Source: G958296245 sp965262055
Lineage (GTDB): Bacteria > Chloroflexota > Dehalococcoidia > Lucifugimonadales > G958296245
Length of the DNA: 64,000 bases
Direction of reading: 5' to 3'
Assembly (NCBI GenBank): GCA_965262055.1
Contig: CBDHEI010000001.1
Span: 554,432 to 618,431 of the forward strand
The notes under the pieces are model-generated. The model had not been told where the DNA came from. It was given only the letters and a program-made list of their open reading frames with translations, and did not search any database. Positions 1-8,314 of the stretch are shown here, in pieces. Position 1 is the first letter of the stretch. Every line of letters begins with the position of its first letter. The position numbers and the translations under genes are program-made.

Positions 1-1046
1 AGCGTGGCGGCGAAGTGGGCCTTGGCCCGCTGGGTCATCTCCTTGAGGGACGCCTCGTCCTTCGCGTGAAGGGTGATGGAGAGCGACGCGTGGAAGAGCC
101 GCTCGCGTCCCCGCTGCACCTCGTCCCTGAGCCGGGTCACATCCTCCAGGGCGATCTCCGCCTCCGGGGACATGGTGCGGCCCCGCTTGAAGGACAGCGA
201 CTGCGCCGACTCGAAGCGGACCTTCTGCCACTCCAGCGTCCTGGCCGCCTGCTCAGCGGGAATCGACCCCAGGTGGATGGACAGGTCCATCGGCGCGCCT
301 GCGGCCATGAGGCTCTGGAGGAAGCCGGGGGCCAGGGAGCGGGGCCACTTGCCCAGGTGGAGGGAGCGGACCAGGCGGTCTCCGACGCGCACCTCGCGGC
401 GGCGCATCTCCACCTCCACCGGCGTCTCCTCGTCGATCTCGGCGGGGGTGCCGCCCAGGGCCGAGGCCAGCATCAGCATACGCAGACGCCTGCCGCTGAA
501 GGGGTGGACGGACAGCCCGGCCCGCGCCAGCAGGCCGCGCAGCTCGTCGAACCGCCCGAACTCGCACACGGCGTAGAAGCGCCGGTCGAGGATGCCGTCG
601 CGGGCCTCCAACTCGGTCAACAGCCTGCGAAGCGACTCTGACGCGGCCTCGGTCTGCGGCGGCAGGTTGCCCGGTTGGGCCTCCGTGAGCTTCTCCCGCA
701 GCCCGCCAAGGCGCGGCGGGTGCTGACGGATGAGGAGCTGCACGGGGAAGTCGCAGGCGTTGAGCGCCCCGGCGAAGGCCCCCAGCTTCGGCTCGTCCAG
801 CTCGAGCCCCATCACCTCGCACACGCCGAGCTTCACCCCGTCCAGGCGCACGGGGCCGTCGTCGTCCAGGTGCGACAGCATGAAGAAAAGGGGCAGATCG
901 GGCGGTGGCTTGGGAGCGGGAGGCTGGGTTCCCGTGGGTTCGGAGGCCGCATCCGCGTTGGCCTCCGCAATGTCCTGCGGAGCCTCGTCGCCCTCCGGGG
1001 GCCTCTCCGCTCCGCGTCTCTTGATTCGTTCAATCAGCTTCTTCAA
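1..1046 (-). CDS. VirB4-like conjugation ATPase, N-terminal part (cut by window edge)
   Basis: This gene reads leftwards out of the window, so only about 348 N-terminal residues are visible and the Walker motifs are not included. A TTG start is chosen because GGAGGAGG lies 7 bases upstream and no ATG fits. The protein opens with a basic, Pro/Ala-rich leader and continues with a stretch ending in LSFKRGRTMSPEAEIALEDV, which resembles the region before the ATPase core of VirB4/TraE-type proteins. Those are cytoplasmic ATPases that power pilus assembly and DNA transfer. It is the last visible gene of a minus-strand operon with a PrgI-like gene and pilin-like genes, which is the usual PrgI-VirB4 neighbourhood. 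The family assignment is inference from this style and context, since the catalytic part is missing. Confidence 0.6.
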   Translation of the reverse strand, partial: MKKLIERIKRRGAERPPEGDEAPQDIAEANADAASEPTGTQPPAPKPPPDLPLFFMLSHLDDDGPVRLDGVKLGVCEVMGLELDEPKLGAFAGALNACDFPVQLLIRQHPPRLGGLREKLTEAQPGNLPPQTEAASESLRRLLTELEARDGILDRRFYAVCEFGRFDELRGLLARAGLSVHPFSGRRLRMLMLASALGGTPAEIDEETPVEVEMRRREVRVGDRLVRSLHLGKWPRSLAPGFLQSLMAAGAPMDLSIHLGSIPAEQAARTLEWQKVRFESAQSLSFKRGRTMSPEAEIALEDVTRLRDEVQRGRERLFHASLSITLHAKDEASLKEMTQRAKAHFAAT

Positions 1047-1065
1047 AGGGTTTTCCTCCTCCGGT

Positions 1066-1398
1066 CTAGGGGGTCGGGAAGTCCACGAGGCCGCTGCGCA
1101 GCAGCGCGGCGACCGCCTTGGCCAGAAGCACCAGCACCAGGCCGACGACGGCCATCACGACGGCGGCCTTGGCCCTGCCGCCGCCCCGCTCCTCGGCTCC
1201 CTCGGCCATCAGGACGAAGCCCGCCCAGACGATGGCGAAGAGGCAGAGTCCGGAGGCGGCGTAGGCCATCGCGGTGAGCACCCGGTCGAAGGCGTCCAGC
1301 ATGGCCTGCTCCTCGAGCGGGGCCGCGCCGGTGGTCGCCAGCGCAACCCCGGCCAGGAGGGTTGCCGTCAATAGGCGTCTCACCACGGCCACTCCCAT
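1066..1398 (-). CDS. Small two-helix membrane protein, VirB2/TrbC pilin-like
   Basis: This 110-residue protein has an N-terminal signal or anchor segment (residues 6-26) and two further hydrophobic stretches at about 42-64 and 78-98. An acidic patch and a Gly/Arg-rich turn (EERGGGR) separate the last two. That is the size and topology of VirB2/TrbC pilin subunits. It overlaps the end of the upstream PrgI-fusion gene by 19 bases and is followed 19 bases later by the VirB4-like gene, so the three are probably co-translated. It is the second pilin-like protein in the operon. The pilin role is inferred from topology and position. Confidence 0.55.
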   Translation of the reverse strand: MGVAVVRRLLTATLLAGVALATTGAAPLEEQAMLDAFDRVLTAMAYAASGLCLFAIVWAGFVLMAEGAEERGGGRAKAAVVMAVVGLVLVLLAKAVAALLRSGLVDFPTP

Positions 1399-3104
1399 CC
1401 CAGGCTGCGAAACCAGTCGCTCAGGTCTCCGTCCGCGGGCTCCTGCTCGGCGGGCGGTTCGACCGGCTCAGGCTCCGGCAGGACCAGGACCTCGAAGGGG
1501 TCGTCGGTCCCGACGCTGGACGCCAGGGCCAGGGTCTCGCCCCTGCTTCCGGCGATGGGCTGTCGCTCCACCGTCTCGGCCTTGACGTGCTCCGGGTGGA
1601 CGACGGACACCGTCACCTGCTTGGCGATGGTGGCGCTGGGAACATAGGCGTACGCCGTCGCAGTGACGGTCGACGTGGAGCCGTCATCGCAGGTGGCCGT
1701 CGCCGTCTCGCTGTCGGAGTCGCTGTCCCCTGGGCGATGGAGGTGCACCGTCCTGGTGACCTGCTCCACCCGTTCCGGGTGGTGGGTGAGCCGCGTCAGC
1801 GGGGGGATGGGGATGCGGAGGCTCGCCTCAAGGCTCACGTCCACGCTCACTGGATGGACGGCCATACCCGCTCCGACGGGAAGCCGGAAGCGGGTCTCGC
1901 CGCCAGGGACGAAGGGGACGCTCGCATGGGACGAGCCGGTCGCTGCGGCGACTGTCCCCGTGACGGCGGTCACCTGGGCGTCCATGAGCGCCGTCCCGGT
2001 GACGCTCCCGTGCCCGGCCACAGTCTGAAGCTCGACCGGGTGCTCAATGGTGGACACGCACTCGGACTCGATGACTCCTTCGACCGCTCCGGAAGTCCAG
2101 CCCAGTGATGTCATGCGAAGGTCGCACAGCTCGCCCTCGACATTGGGGAGCGGGTACGGGATCTGTTCGCTTTCGACAGTGACGGCCCCGGCCTGCCCCA
2201 ACGTGTCCTCCCACGAGAAGGTGAAGGACGGTCTGGGTCCGTGCAGGGGAAGCGAGTAGTCGATCTGCTCCCCCTGGTCCAGGGAGGCCGATCCCCAGAA
2301 CCGCAGCCAGCCGCCCTCCGGCCCGCCGAAGGCCCGCACCCGGAGGTCCAGGGGGGTGGCGGCCCGCAGGGTGACGGTGGCCCGGTCGCCGGAGACGGTG
2401 AGTCCCTCGACGAATATCCGCCGCCCTTCGACCGGCTCCGTCACCTCGAAGTCGATCTCGTCTCGCCAGGGCTCGTGGTCGTCGGCCAGTGCCGCCTGGG
2501 TGACGGTGGCGACCGCCGCCGCGAGAGCGACGACGGCCGCGAGTGCCAGGAAGCTCTTCGGGGGCTTGCTACGCCGGGACTTCCGGCTCCCGTCCCCGTT
2601 GCCGTTTCCGTTGATGCTGTCCTTGTCCGTCCGCCTGGGCTTGCCGAACCAGCGGTGGGGGCGGAAGGGCATCCGTCCGCCCTTCCGCTCCCGGGCCTTG
2701 CGCTCCCGGCGCAGGCGGCGCAGGGTCTTGCCCGCCCGCCTCGCCATCAGCCGCAGGGGGCCGGGGCCGCTCTTCACCGGCTGCGCCGGCGCGGGCGGCT
2801 CGCTCCGCACCAGCTCGGACGGCGGCCCGGCGTAGAGCCTCGCCCCAAGCCGGTACTTCAAGAGGTCGGCGACCACCAGGGGCAGCCGCCGGCCGCCTAT
2901 CTTCCCGACGACGGCGACCAGCCCCGCCAGGCCCAGGAAGACGGCCAGGGCCATCCTCACCTCGGACGGGCCGACGGGGGCGTAGCGGTATGCGCCGTAG
3001 GACAGGGCGCACACCGCCATCATCGCCACGACCTGCGGGAATGTGAACCCCAGCAGGACCTTGTCCTCGGCCTGCACGTGGGTTGGAACCTCGTGTTCTC
3101 TCAT
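1380..3104 (-). CDS. PrgI-like conjugation protein with a long extracytoplasmic C-terminus
   Basis: The first ~100 residues match the PrgI style of Gram-positive-type T4SS proteins: a MREHEVPTHVQAEDKVL opening, a GFTFPQ motif and two membrane helices at about 24-42 and 50-68. PrgI-like proteins are normally only about 100-120 residues. This one continues for 574 through a basic linker (about 115-180), a third membrane helix (about 187-207) and a ~360-residue region rich in Ser, Thr and Val. That region ends in an acidic Pro-rich tail and probably lies outside the membrane. The ATG has GGAAGGGAAGGAGAAG just upstream. It lies between a pilin-like gene (23 bases upstream) and the second pilin-like gene. 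The long C-terminal part is not one I recognise. Confidence 0.6.
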   Translation of the reverse strand: MREHEVPTHVQAEDKVLLGFTFPQVVAMMAVCALSYGAYRYAPVGPSEVRMALAVFLGLAGLVAVVGKIGGRRLPLVVADLLKYRLGARLYAGPPSELVRSEPPAPAQPVKSGPGPLRLMARRAGKTLRRLRRERKARERKGGRMPFRPHRWFGKPRRTDKDSINGNGNGDGSRKSRRSKPPKSFLALAAVVALAAAVATVTQAALADDHEPWRDEIDFEVTEPVEGRRIFVEGLTVSGDRATVTLRAATPLDLRVRAFGGPEGGWLRFWGSASLDQGEQIDYSLPLHGPRPSFTFSWEDTLGQAGAVTVESEQIPYPLPNVEGELCDLRMTSLGWTSGAVEGVIESECVSTIEHPVELQTVAGHGSVTGTALMDAQVTAVTGTVAAATGSSHASVPFVPGGETRFRLPVGAGMAVHPVSVDVSLEASLRIPIPPLTRLTHHPERVEQVTRTVHLHRPGDSDSDSETATATCDDGSTSTVTATAYAYVPSATIAKQVTVSVVHPEHVKAETVERQPIAGSRGETLALASSVGTDDPFEVLVLPEPEPVEPPAEQEPADGDLSDWFRSLGWEWPW

Positions 3105-3126
3105 GGCTCTTCTCCTTCCCTTCCGC

Positions 3127-3423
3127 CTACTTGTCCGGTGTGGGCGCGGGAGTCGGGGCGGTCGGGTCGGGCACGTTGGGGTCCACCGGGGAACCCACCA
3201 CGGCGTTCATCACCAGCTCCACGACGCCGTAGGCCACCATCGCCAGCACGATGCCCGCCAGGGCCGTCATCATTGCGCTCTTGCCGCGCTCCATCTGGTG
3301 CGGCGCTCCCGACGCGGTGAGGTACAGGTACGCGCCGTAGATGAAGAAGCCCACGCCGACGACCCCCACGATGCCCAGCAGGATGCCCACCAGGTTCGAT
3401 ATGGTCTGAGTCAGTGCTTCCAT
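3127..3423 (-). CDS. VirB2/TrbC-like pilin candidate
   Basis: A 98-residue protein with two strongly hydrophobic helices (about 8-32 and 46-72) separated by a short polar loop containing GAPHQMERGKS, then a Pro/Thr/Asp-rich tail. The loop, with a basic residue between two helices, is typical of small VirB2/TrbC-type pilins and of equivalent Gram-positive T4SS proteins. It sits between the TrbL-like gene and the PrgI fusion in the same direction. The Pro-rich tail (PTAPTPAPTPDK) is unusual for a mature pilin. The assignment rests on topology and context. Confidence 0.55.
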   Translation of the reverse strand: MEALTQTISNLVGILLGIVGVVGVGFFIYGAYLYLTASGAPHQMERGKSAMMTALAGIVLAMVAYGVVELVMNAVVGSPVDPNVPDPTAPTPAPTPDK

Positions 3424-3597
3424 AGTCTTGTCTCCTCTCTGTCTCGACTGCCGGGCGTTCTCCCGCCCGGCCTCCGTCCCTCTCTATCTGTTCCGTTGTC
3501 GCTGCTCTCCTAAATGCACATCGCTCTCACCTCCTTCGTCCTGTTGTCGATGGGCGCAGGCCGCGCCCGCACTCCGTTGGGGTCGTCGTTGTCGGGG

Positions 3598-4578
3598 TTA
3601 CTCGTCGCTGCTCCGGGGGGCGTCTCCGCCGCCGTCTCCGCCTGCCGATGGGGTCGCCATCGAAGCCGCCGAGCTGAGGCCGCTCCCCGCTGCCGACAGG
3701 CCCGCGCTGGCCGCCATCGCCCCCACCGCCATGCCTCCCGGCCCCCCGGCGGCCCCGCCCGCTATCAGCCCGATGGTCTTGGCCGACCTGACCATCGAGG
3801 AGGGCAGGTTCATGCCGAAATAGAGCATGGAGAGCCAGGAGTCGAAGGTCCCGGGGTTGCCCAGCATCGACGGCACCCGGGTCGCCATGTAGACGAAGGA
3901 CAGGGACATGAGCAGCTTCCAGATCAGGTCCTGCACCGGCTCGAAGGCGGCGATGGCCGCGAACTCGCGCAGAAACCCGAAGCCCAACGCCAGGGCGATG
4001 AGCTGGATCGCCTGCTGGAACACCGTCGTCATGAACAGGCGCAGCCACTGGCGGCCCCAGCCCGCCGTGTGGGGCAGAATCCACAGCCCCAGGGCGATGG
4101 GGGCCAGTGCGAGCAGGATGTCGATGAGGGCAAGGCGCAAGATCATCTGCACGATGACGTAGAGGACGAAGAAGCCGTAGACCAGGTAGAGGACGGCCAG
4201 CAGCAGTGCCATGCCCACGCTCCCCGCCTGCACCGCCGTCATCAGCGTGCTCAGGGTCGAGCGCAGCATGTCTCCGGGGGTGACGCCTAGGGAGAAGGCG
4301 ATGAAGCCGGAAACGGCGTCGGCCACGTCCAGGACCAGGGCGCACCACCACAGGGACGACGCGGCGGCTACCAGGCCCAAAACAAGGCGGGGCACCATCT
4401 CCCGCCACCCCGCATGGGAGCGGCCCAGGTGCTCGGAGATGATGAAGCTCAGGCCCATCCAGCCGAGGATGACCACCAGGGCGGCGGAGGTGATGGCCCA
4501 GACGGCCATCCACGCCTGCTGCACCAGGTGGTGGTCGTAGGTGAGGTTGGGAGGGGTTCCGGTGAGGATGTCGCCCAT
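3598..4578 (-). CDS. TrbL/VirB6-like polytopic conjugation protein
   Basis: This 326-residue protein has at least six hydrophobic segments between residues about 22 and 280 and a Gly/Ala/Ser-rich hydrophilic tail (GGAAGGPGGMAVGAMAASAG) ending in acidic residues. That layout, including the low-complexity Gly/Ala tail, is characteristic of TrbL/VirB6 family proteins, which form part of the inner-membrane channel of type IV secretion systems. Motifs such as WLRLFMTTVFQQAIQLIALA fit the TrbL C-terminal core. The stop of the upstream gene at 4582 lies only 3 bases before this ATG, so the two are translationally close. About 170 bases separate it from the next gene. Confidence 0.65.
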   Translation of the reverse strand: MGDILTGTPPNLTYDHHLVQQAWMAVWAITSAALVVILGWMGLSFIISEHLGRSHAGWREMVPRLVLGLVAAASSLWWCALVLDVADAVSGFIAFSLGVTPGDMLRSTLSTLMTAVQAGSVGMALLLAVLYLVYGFFVLYVIVQMILRLALIDILLALAPIALGLWILPHTAGWGRQWLRLFMTTVFQQAIQLIALALGFGFLREFAAIAAFEPVQDLIWKLLMSLSFVYMATRVPSMLGNPGTFDSWLSMLYFGMNLPSSMVRSAKTIGLIAGGAAGGPGGMAVGAMAASAGLSAAGSGLSSAASMATPSAGGDGGGDAPRSSDE

Positions 4579-4581
4579 GCG

Positions 4582-5223
4582 CTACCCGCCCCCGCAGTTG
4601 TCGGCGTCCTCGCCCGACGCCCGCTCGACAACTCCGCAGAGGGTCCCGTGGGTGCCCTCGATGATCCACCCGGCGAAGGCTTTAGCCCAGCGCGCCGGGC
4701 TGAGGGCGGACAGAATCTTGTCCCAGATGCGGCTCGGCTGGTGGATGGGGACGACGGCGTAGAAGTCGCCCCTCTTGCCGTCCTCGGCCTCGGCCAGCAT
4801 GACCATCAGGTAGGCGCGGTCGCGGTCCAGCTCGGGGTACTCCCAGGAGTACTCCCAGCCGTCGCTGCGCTTCTTCTCCCCGCCCTTCACCCTGTACATG
4901 GCGCTTATCCAGTCGCCGGTGTCGGCGTCGCGGACGGCGTAGAAGAGGTTTGCGATCTCCCGGTCGAAGACGGGGCGGGCGACGAACTCGCCGCCGCCCT
5001 TGCGCTCCACGAACTCCCGGTCGGCGTTGACGAGGGTTAGCTCGTTACCGGGCGGGGCTTGGGCTTGGGCGATGTTGCTTGCGGGGATTGCCAGAAGCGC
5101 TGCCAGCAGCAGCGCGGCGGCCAGGGGCATCAGCCTCCTGGCTCTGCCAAGGGACCCTCGGACCGTCGATTGCGCTCCCACGATTCGCCTCCTCTTCGCT
5201 GATGGGGCCGTCTGTTCTGCCAT
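4582..5223 (-). CDS. Secreted or membrane-anchored protein of unknown function, first gene of the T4SS operon
   Basis: This 213-residue protein has a basic N-terminus followed by a hydrophobic stretch (about 31-50, LMPLAAALLLAALLAIPAS) and an AQAQA sequence that could be a signal peptidase site near residue 55. The mature part is mixed charged and aromatic, includes a repeated WEYSWEYPELDRDRAYLMVM segment, and has only two cysteines near the C-terminus. I do not recognise a family. As the first gene of the transfer operon, 3 bases ahead of the TrbL-like gene, it probably acts at the cell surface with the secretion machinery; that is inference. Confidence 0.5.
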   Translation of the reverse strand: MAEQTAPSAKRRRIVGAQSTVRGSLGRARRLMPLAAALLLAALLAIPASNIAQAQAPPGNELTLVNADREFVERKGGGEFVARPVFDREIANLFYAVRDADTGDWISAMYRVKGGEKKRSDGWEYSWEYPELDRDRAYLMVMLAEAEDGKRGDFYAVVPIHQPSRIWDKILSALSPARWAKAFAGWIIEGTHGTLCGVVERASGEDADNCGGG

Positions 5224-5586
5224 CGAGTCTGGGAAGTCGCGGGGCCGGACACCATGCCTTATATGGGAGGACTCGCGCGTCCTCCCTTTTAGGGCATGGG
5301 AAGGAATGGGCCGGATGTGGTGTCATACCCGTGTACAGGGATTTGCTTCGGTGCCCAGAAGGGAAGTTTTGGGCTGTGGGCAACGTGAAACGGGCGTGAA
5401 GGAAGGGAAGTGAGGCCGAGCCTGCGAGCACTTTGGTGAAAGGGGTGGTTCCGACAGCGGCCCAAAAGGGAAGTCGGGGGTGGCGCAACATCGGAGCGAG
5501 CAATTGGACGGGGAGGTTGGAATCGGGGGTCGAAACCCCCTACAGGACAGCCCCCTACAGGACATGGCATTGAGGAGGTTGGACGC
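5224..5586. promoter_or_regulatory. Divergent control region between T4SS operon and HTH genes
   Basis: No gene is seen in these 363 bases between the leftward transfer operon and the rightward HTH genes. Three copies of AAGGGAAGT lie at 5359-5367, 5403-5411 and 5466-5474; the first and last are part of a longer CCCARAAGGGAAGT. A perfect 6 bp stem GGGGGT-CGAA-ACCCCC occurs at 5525-5540. It overlaps the first of two direct CCCCCTACAGGACA copies (5536-5549 and 5551-5564). The repeats suggest binding sites for a regulator or replication protein. No clear -10/-35 pair was identified. Confidence 0.5.
5536..5564 (+). repeat. Two direct copies of CCCCCTACAGGACA, shared element motif
   Basis: Two perfect 14 bp copies with a 1 bp gap (15 bp centre to centre) lie 22 bases before the HTH gene at 5587. 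The core CCCCCTAYAGGA recurs elsewhere in the window: at 41122-41133 on the minus strand, at 52273-52284 with T in place of C, and at 52528-52539. This makes it an element-specific site and not chance. Confidence 0.7.
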
Positions 5587-6114
5587 ATGAATGAGCGGGA
5601 TGGGAACGGCAACGGGAGCGTGGACGCGGAGAGGCTTCGGCGGCTCAGGCTGAGCGAGTTCCTGCGGGACCTGGTGCGGCAGGAGGGCAAGATGGAGGCT
5701 GCGGAGCTGCTGGGGGTCAACCACAAGACCCTGACGCGGGCCGAGGAATCGGGTGAGATCACGGGGCGCATGGGCGATGCGCTGGAGCTGCTGCTGAGGA
5801 GGGCGGACGACGCCGAGGTCGCGCGGCTGCGGGAGACGGTCGGTGCGCTGGAGGAGCGGGTTGCGGCGCTGGAGGGCGGCATGGAGACGCCTCCTGCGGC
5901 AGATGTGGAAGGCGGGGGTGAGAGCAGCCAGGTGGATGGCGGTGACGAGGACGGTACCCAGACCCAAGCGCAGGGCGGGAAGCACGAGGAGGGGGCGGGC
6001 CGGTCGGAGACCAGGCCCGCCCCCTCCGATGGCGGGGTTGCGCTCGAAGAAGCGGGCGGCGCTGCGCAGGCTGGACCCGGAGGTGGTCACCGAGGAGCCC
6101 GCCGACGACGATGA
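5587..6114 (+). CDS. HTH protein with coiled coil, related to the protein at 41738
   Basis: This 175-residue protein has an N-terminal helix-turn-helix-like segment (about 24-60, KMEAAELLGVNHKTLTRAEE) followed by a leucine-rich coiled-coil stretch (about 70-98) and a low-complexity Gly/Glu/Gln tail. The HTH segment aligns by eye with QRKTAALLGVNRKTVALALR in the gene at 41738, and both are followed by a short coiled coil. The start follows GAGGAGG closely. Downstream, its last 86 bases overlap the next gene. It is likely a DNA-binding regulator of the neighbouring transfer or replication genes, and the CCCCCTACAGGACA pair in front is a possible target. Both roles are inference. Confidence 0.55.
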   Translation: MNERDGNGNGSVDAERLRRLRLSEFLRDLVRQEGKMEAAELLGVNHKTLTRAEESGEITGRMGDALELLLRRADDAEVARLRETVGALEERVAALEGGMETPPAADVEGGGESSQVDGGDEDGTQTQAQGGKHEEGAGRSETRPAPSDGGVALEEAGGAAQAGPGGGHRGARRRR

Positions 6115-6421
6115 TGAGGTCTACGGCGATGCGTGGCCGCTGGTGGAGGAGTGGCGACGGCTGCGGGCCGGGCATCCCCACCAGGGGAAGAGCCTGTCGT
6201 GGCTCACGACGGAGGAGCGTCTGCTCGTGCTGGAGCTGGCTATGCTGGAGGAGCACGGGCTGACCCTGCCCCCGGAGACCCAGGCCCTGCGGGGCTTCGG
6301 ACGCAAGGGTCAGATCAACCATCGCTGGAAGGCGCTGGCCGACACTCGTGTGGCGCTGAGGAAACGGAAGCTGCTGCGCTGGGTGCGGACGGTCCTCACC
6401 CTGTGGCTGTGGCGGAAGTAG
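6029..6421 (+). CDS. Small basic protein of unknown function, overlapping the HTH gene
   Basis: The reading frame is open from upstream, but the ATG at 6029 is the most plausible start. It gives 130 residues with an acidic patch (EEPADDDDEVYGDAW) followed by mostly helical sequence rich in Leu, Glu and Arg and a basic Trp/Leu-rich end (KRKLLRWVRTVLTLWLWRK). The C-terminal hydrophobic-basic segment could touch a membrane. It overlaps the preceding HTH gene by 86 bases in another frame, which is unusual. Translational coupling is possible. I do not recognise the family. Confidence 0.4.
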   Translation: MAGLRSKKRAALRRLDPEVVTEEPADDDDEVYGDAWPLVEEWRRLRAGHPHQGKSLSWLTTEERLLVLELAMLEEHGLTLPPETQALRGFGRKGQINHRWKALADTRVALRKRKLLRWVRTVLTLWLWRK

Positions 6422-7175
6422 GCCCCGGAGACGGCCCCGGGGCCGGTTTTCGGCGGTTGCTGCATCGGAGCGACATGGGAGCTACGTAGCAGCGTGTGAT
6501 TTGGTGCGGGTTGGCCCCAAACCCCGTCTGAAGCCTTCCATTCGCTCGGTTGTTCGGGTGATAATTGACGCAGTTTCTGGCTTTTCCAGTGTTTCGTGCC
6601 TAGAAACCTGGAGGATTCCCGTCCCCCGAATCCGGGACCGGCTGCATAGGATTGAGCCTCGCTCTCCGAACAGCCGCCCAGGGGTCAGACCGGAAGGATT
6701 GAGCCTCGCTCTCCCGAAGGCCGCCCCGGAGGACACAATTCGCAGCGGTTGGAGCGTCTCTCGCTTCGGCCCCTCGGACACCTTGGTCGGAGTGCGCCCT
6801 GCACACTGGCCGGTTCCTCACGTCTGCGGCATGGTTCCTGTGGAACTGGCCGCAGCTTCACCACGCGCCGGTCTGCGATGAGGTCTTAGCTGGCTGGCCG
6901 CTTCCCTCGCAGCTTCCCAGGACGTTACAGACGTAGCTCCCGGGTCTCGCTGCGTCTCTCACCGCGCCGTCCTGTGGTTGCTCTGCAGGCCGGTCGGTTC
7001 CCCCCATTTCATAGCAGCTCCCCCTGAGTCCATTCCCTGTGATGTGACCCTGGGCCGAGCTGCGTCTTTCTCACCACGGCGTCTCCCTGCGTTCGTCTCG
7101 TGGTCGGACTGCGTATGGCGGCGGAACGGCAACACGGATTCACGGAGTCAACAGCAGCAAGGAGGTAACGACGGT
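6422..7175. other. 754-base gap without a convincing gene; repeat-rich
   Basis: Weak open frames exist on both strands, but none has a good start or recognisable protein. The stretch holds a perfect 20 bp direct repeat (6648-6667 and 6695-6714). It also has a looser repeat of GCTGCGTCTNTCACC-like sequence near 6949 and 7070. Given the transfer genes on one side and a primase-like zinc protein on the other, an origin of transfer or a regulatory leader is possible, but no known nick-site sequence was recognised. Confidence 0.35.
6648..6714 (+). repeat. 20 bp perfect direct repeat AGGATTGAGCCTCGCTCTCC
   Basis: Two identical copies at 6648-6667 and 6695-6714 start 47 bp apart. Both are followed by a similar GAA-N-GCCGCCC-type sequence, so the repeated unit is really about 32 bp with the second half diverged. 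The function is unknown. Confidence 0.6.
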
Positions 7176-7688
7176 ATGGCTACTGAACGGACGGACGGCA
7201 ACGGCGAAGGAGGAGCGCACATGACGGAACGGTACACGGGACCGAGCGCGAAGCGGATCGCAGACCTGCTTCCGCACCGGGTGAGCTTCGAGCGGGGCTG
7301 GTTCTGGACGACGACGGCCATCTGTCACGGCGGCAAGTCGGACGGGCTGGCGTTCAGGCAGCGACCGGACGGCAACGGCATCGACGTGCACTGCCACACC
7401 GGGGGCTGCTCGGCCGGCGTGGTGATAACAGAGCTTGAGGCGCTCATCGGGCTGCCCATCTGGACGGCCTACGAACCGATGCGCGACGCGGCAGCCAAGG
7501 CCCCTGAGAAGCGGCCCTGGTGGAAGCGCAAGCGGGTCGTCGTTGCCGGGGTGGTCGCTCTGGTCGTTGCGGCGCCGCTCATCACCGGCGACGGCGAGCT
7601 GGTCTTCCTGAACCTGGTCGGCCTGGGCATCGGCGCGCTGCTGCTTCGACGGTTCATGCGGCGCACGGTGCGAAGGCCCAGACGCTGA
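7176..7688 (+). CDS. Primase-type zinc motif protein with two C-terminal membrane helices
   Basis: The ATG at 7176 is chosen because AAGGAGG lies just upstream; it gives 170 residues. Residues about 45-90 read ICHGGKSDGLAFRQ, then DVHCHTGGCSAGVVITELEA and LIGLP. This matches the pattern of the N-terminal zinc domain of phage and plasmid DNA primases (CPxHxDxxPSL then CHAGC and a helix ending LGL), with probable zinc ligands in the ICHGG and CHTGGC segments. Primases follow this with a catalytic domain. Here the sequence goes into a basic stretch and two membrane helices (about 123-141 and 145-160) ending in an Arg-rich tail. It may therefore be a membrane-anchored nucleic-acid-binding protein of the transfer machinery. 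That role is inference. Confidence 0.5.
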   Translation: MATERTDGNGEGGAHMTERYTGPSAKRIADLLPHRVSFERGWFWTTTAICHGGKSDGLAFRQRPDGNGIDVHCHTGGCSAGVVITELEALIGLPIWTAYEPMRDAAAKAPEKRPWWKRKRVVVAGVVALVVAAPLITGDGELVFLNLVGLGIGALLLRRFMRRTVRRPRR

Positions 7689-7825
7689 CAAGAGGGGGCC
7701 TCCGGCTCTCTCATACCCCATCCCAACACGCAAGGGTCGTCTCCATCCGGGGACGGCCCTTCTTCTTTGCCCGCAAGCGGGCGCAATCCAAGGGCAACAA
7801 AGCACAGGCACTAAGGAGGTGCACG

Positions 7826-8314
7826 ATGACGACGGCAACATTGGTAGCAGGCAATCGGACGATGGACAACGTAGTGCGGCCCAGGCGCAGCCTGGAGGAG
7901 CTGGTCGACCGGCTCATGGCGGCGATGTTCCCGGAGCAGCCGCAGACGGCACCGGCGACGGAGACACCGAGCGTGGCCAAGTGCGTCCACGAGGCTCGGC
8001 GGATGCGGCAGGCGGGGGACATCGACACCGCCCTGGCGGTCCTCGCCGGCATGGAGGTGTCGAAGGCGGAGAGGCACGAGGCTCGGTGGGCCTACGCCGA
8101 GTGGACGGACCTGGTTCGGCGGCGATTCGGAGACCGGAACGTGATGGTCTACAGCCAGGGCACGGCCCGGGCCGCCGCCCTGGTGCCCACGGACGACGGC
8201 GGGACGCTTGAGGTCGCGGCGGTCCTGGGGCTGCGCTGGAAGCCGGGCAAGCTGGTCTCGGAGCGCAGCCTCCGGGGGCTCCGGCCCTTGGCGAAGGCTT
8301 GCCCTCGGCCCTGA
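7826..8314 (+). CDS. Hypothetical protein, possibly helical-repeat
   Basis: The start is fixed by AAGGAGGTG 4 bases ahead of an ATG, giving 162 residues. The middle (about 50-105, with VAKCVHEARRMRQAGDIDTA and LAVLAGMEVSKAERHEARWA) looks like paired amphipathic helices of a TPR-like unit. The end contains a short beta-type segment (VMVYSQGTARAAALVPTDDG). No catalytic motif is visible and I do not recognise the family. It lies in the rightward run between the zinc-motif protein and the five-HTH protein, with a 137-base gap before it and 490 bases after it. Confidence 0.45.
   Translation: MTTATLVAGNRTMDNVVRPRRSLEELVDRLMAAMFPEQPQTAPATETPSVAKCVHEARRMRQAGDIDTALAVLAGMEVSKAERHEARWAYAEWTDLVRRRFGDRNVMVYSQGTARAAALVPTDDGGTLEVAAVLGLRWKPGKLVSERSLRGLRPLAKACPRP

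Noticed and set aside
6501..6881. 126-residue frame in the gap before the zinc-motif gene
   Set aside because: No ribosome-binding sequence, no domain and it spans the 20 bp direct repeats; the composition is not protein-like.
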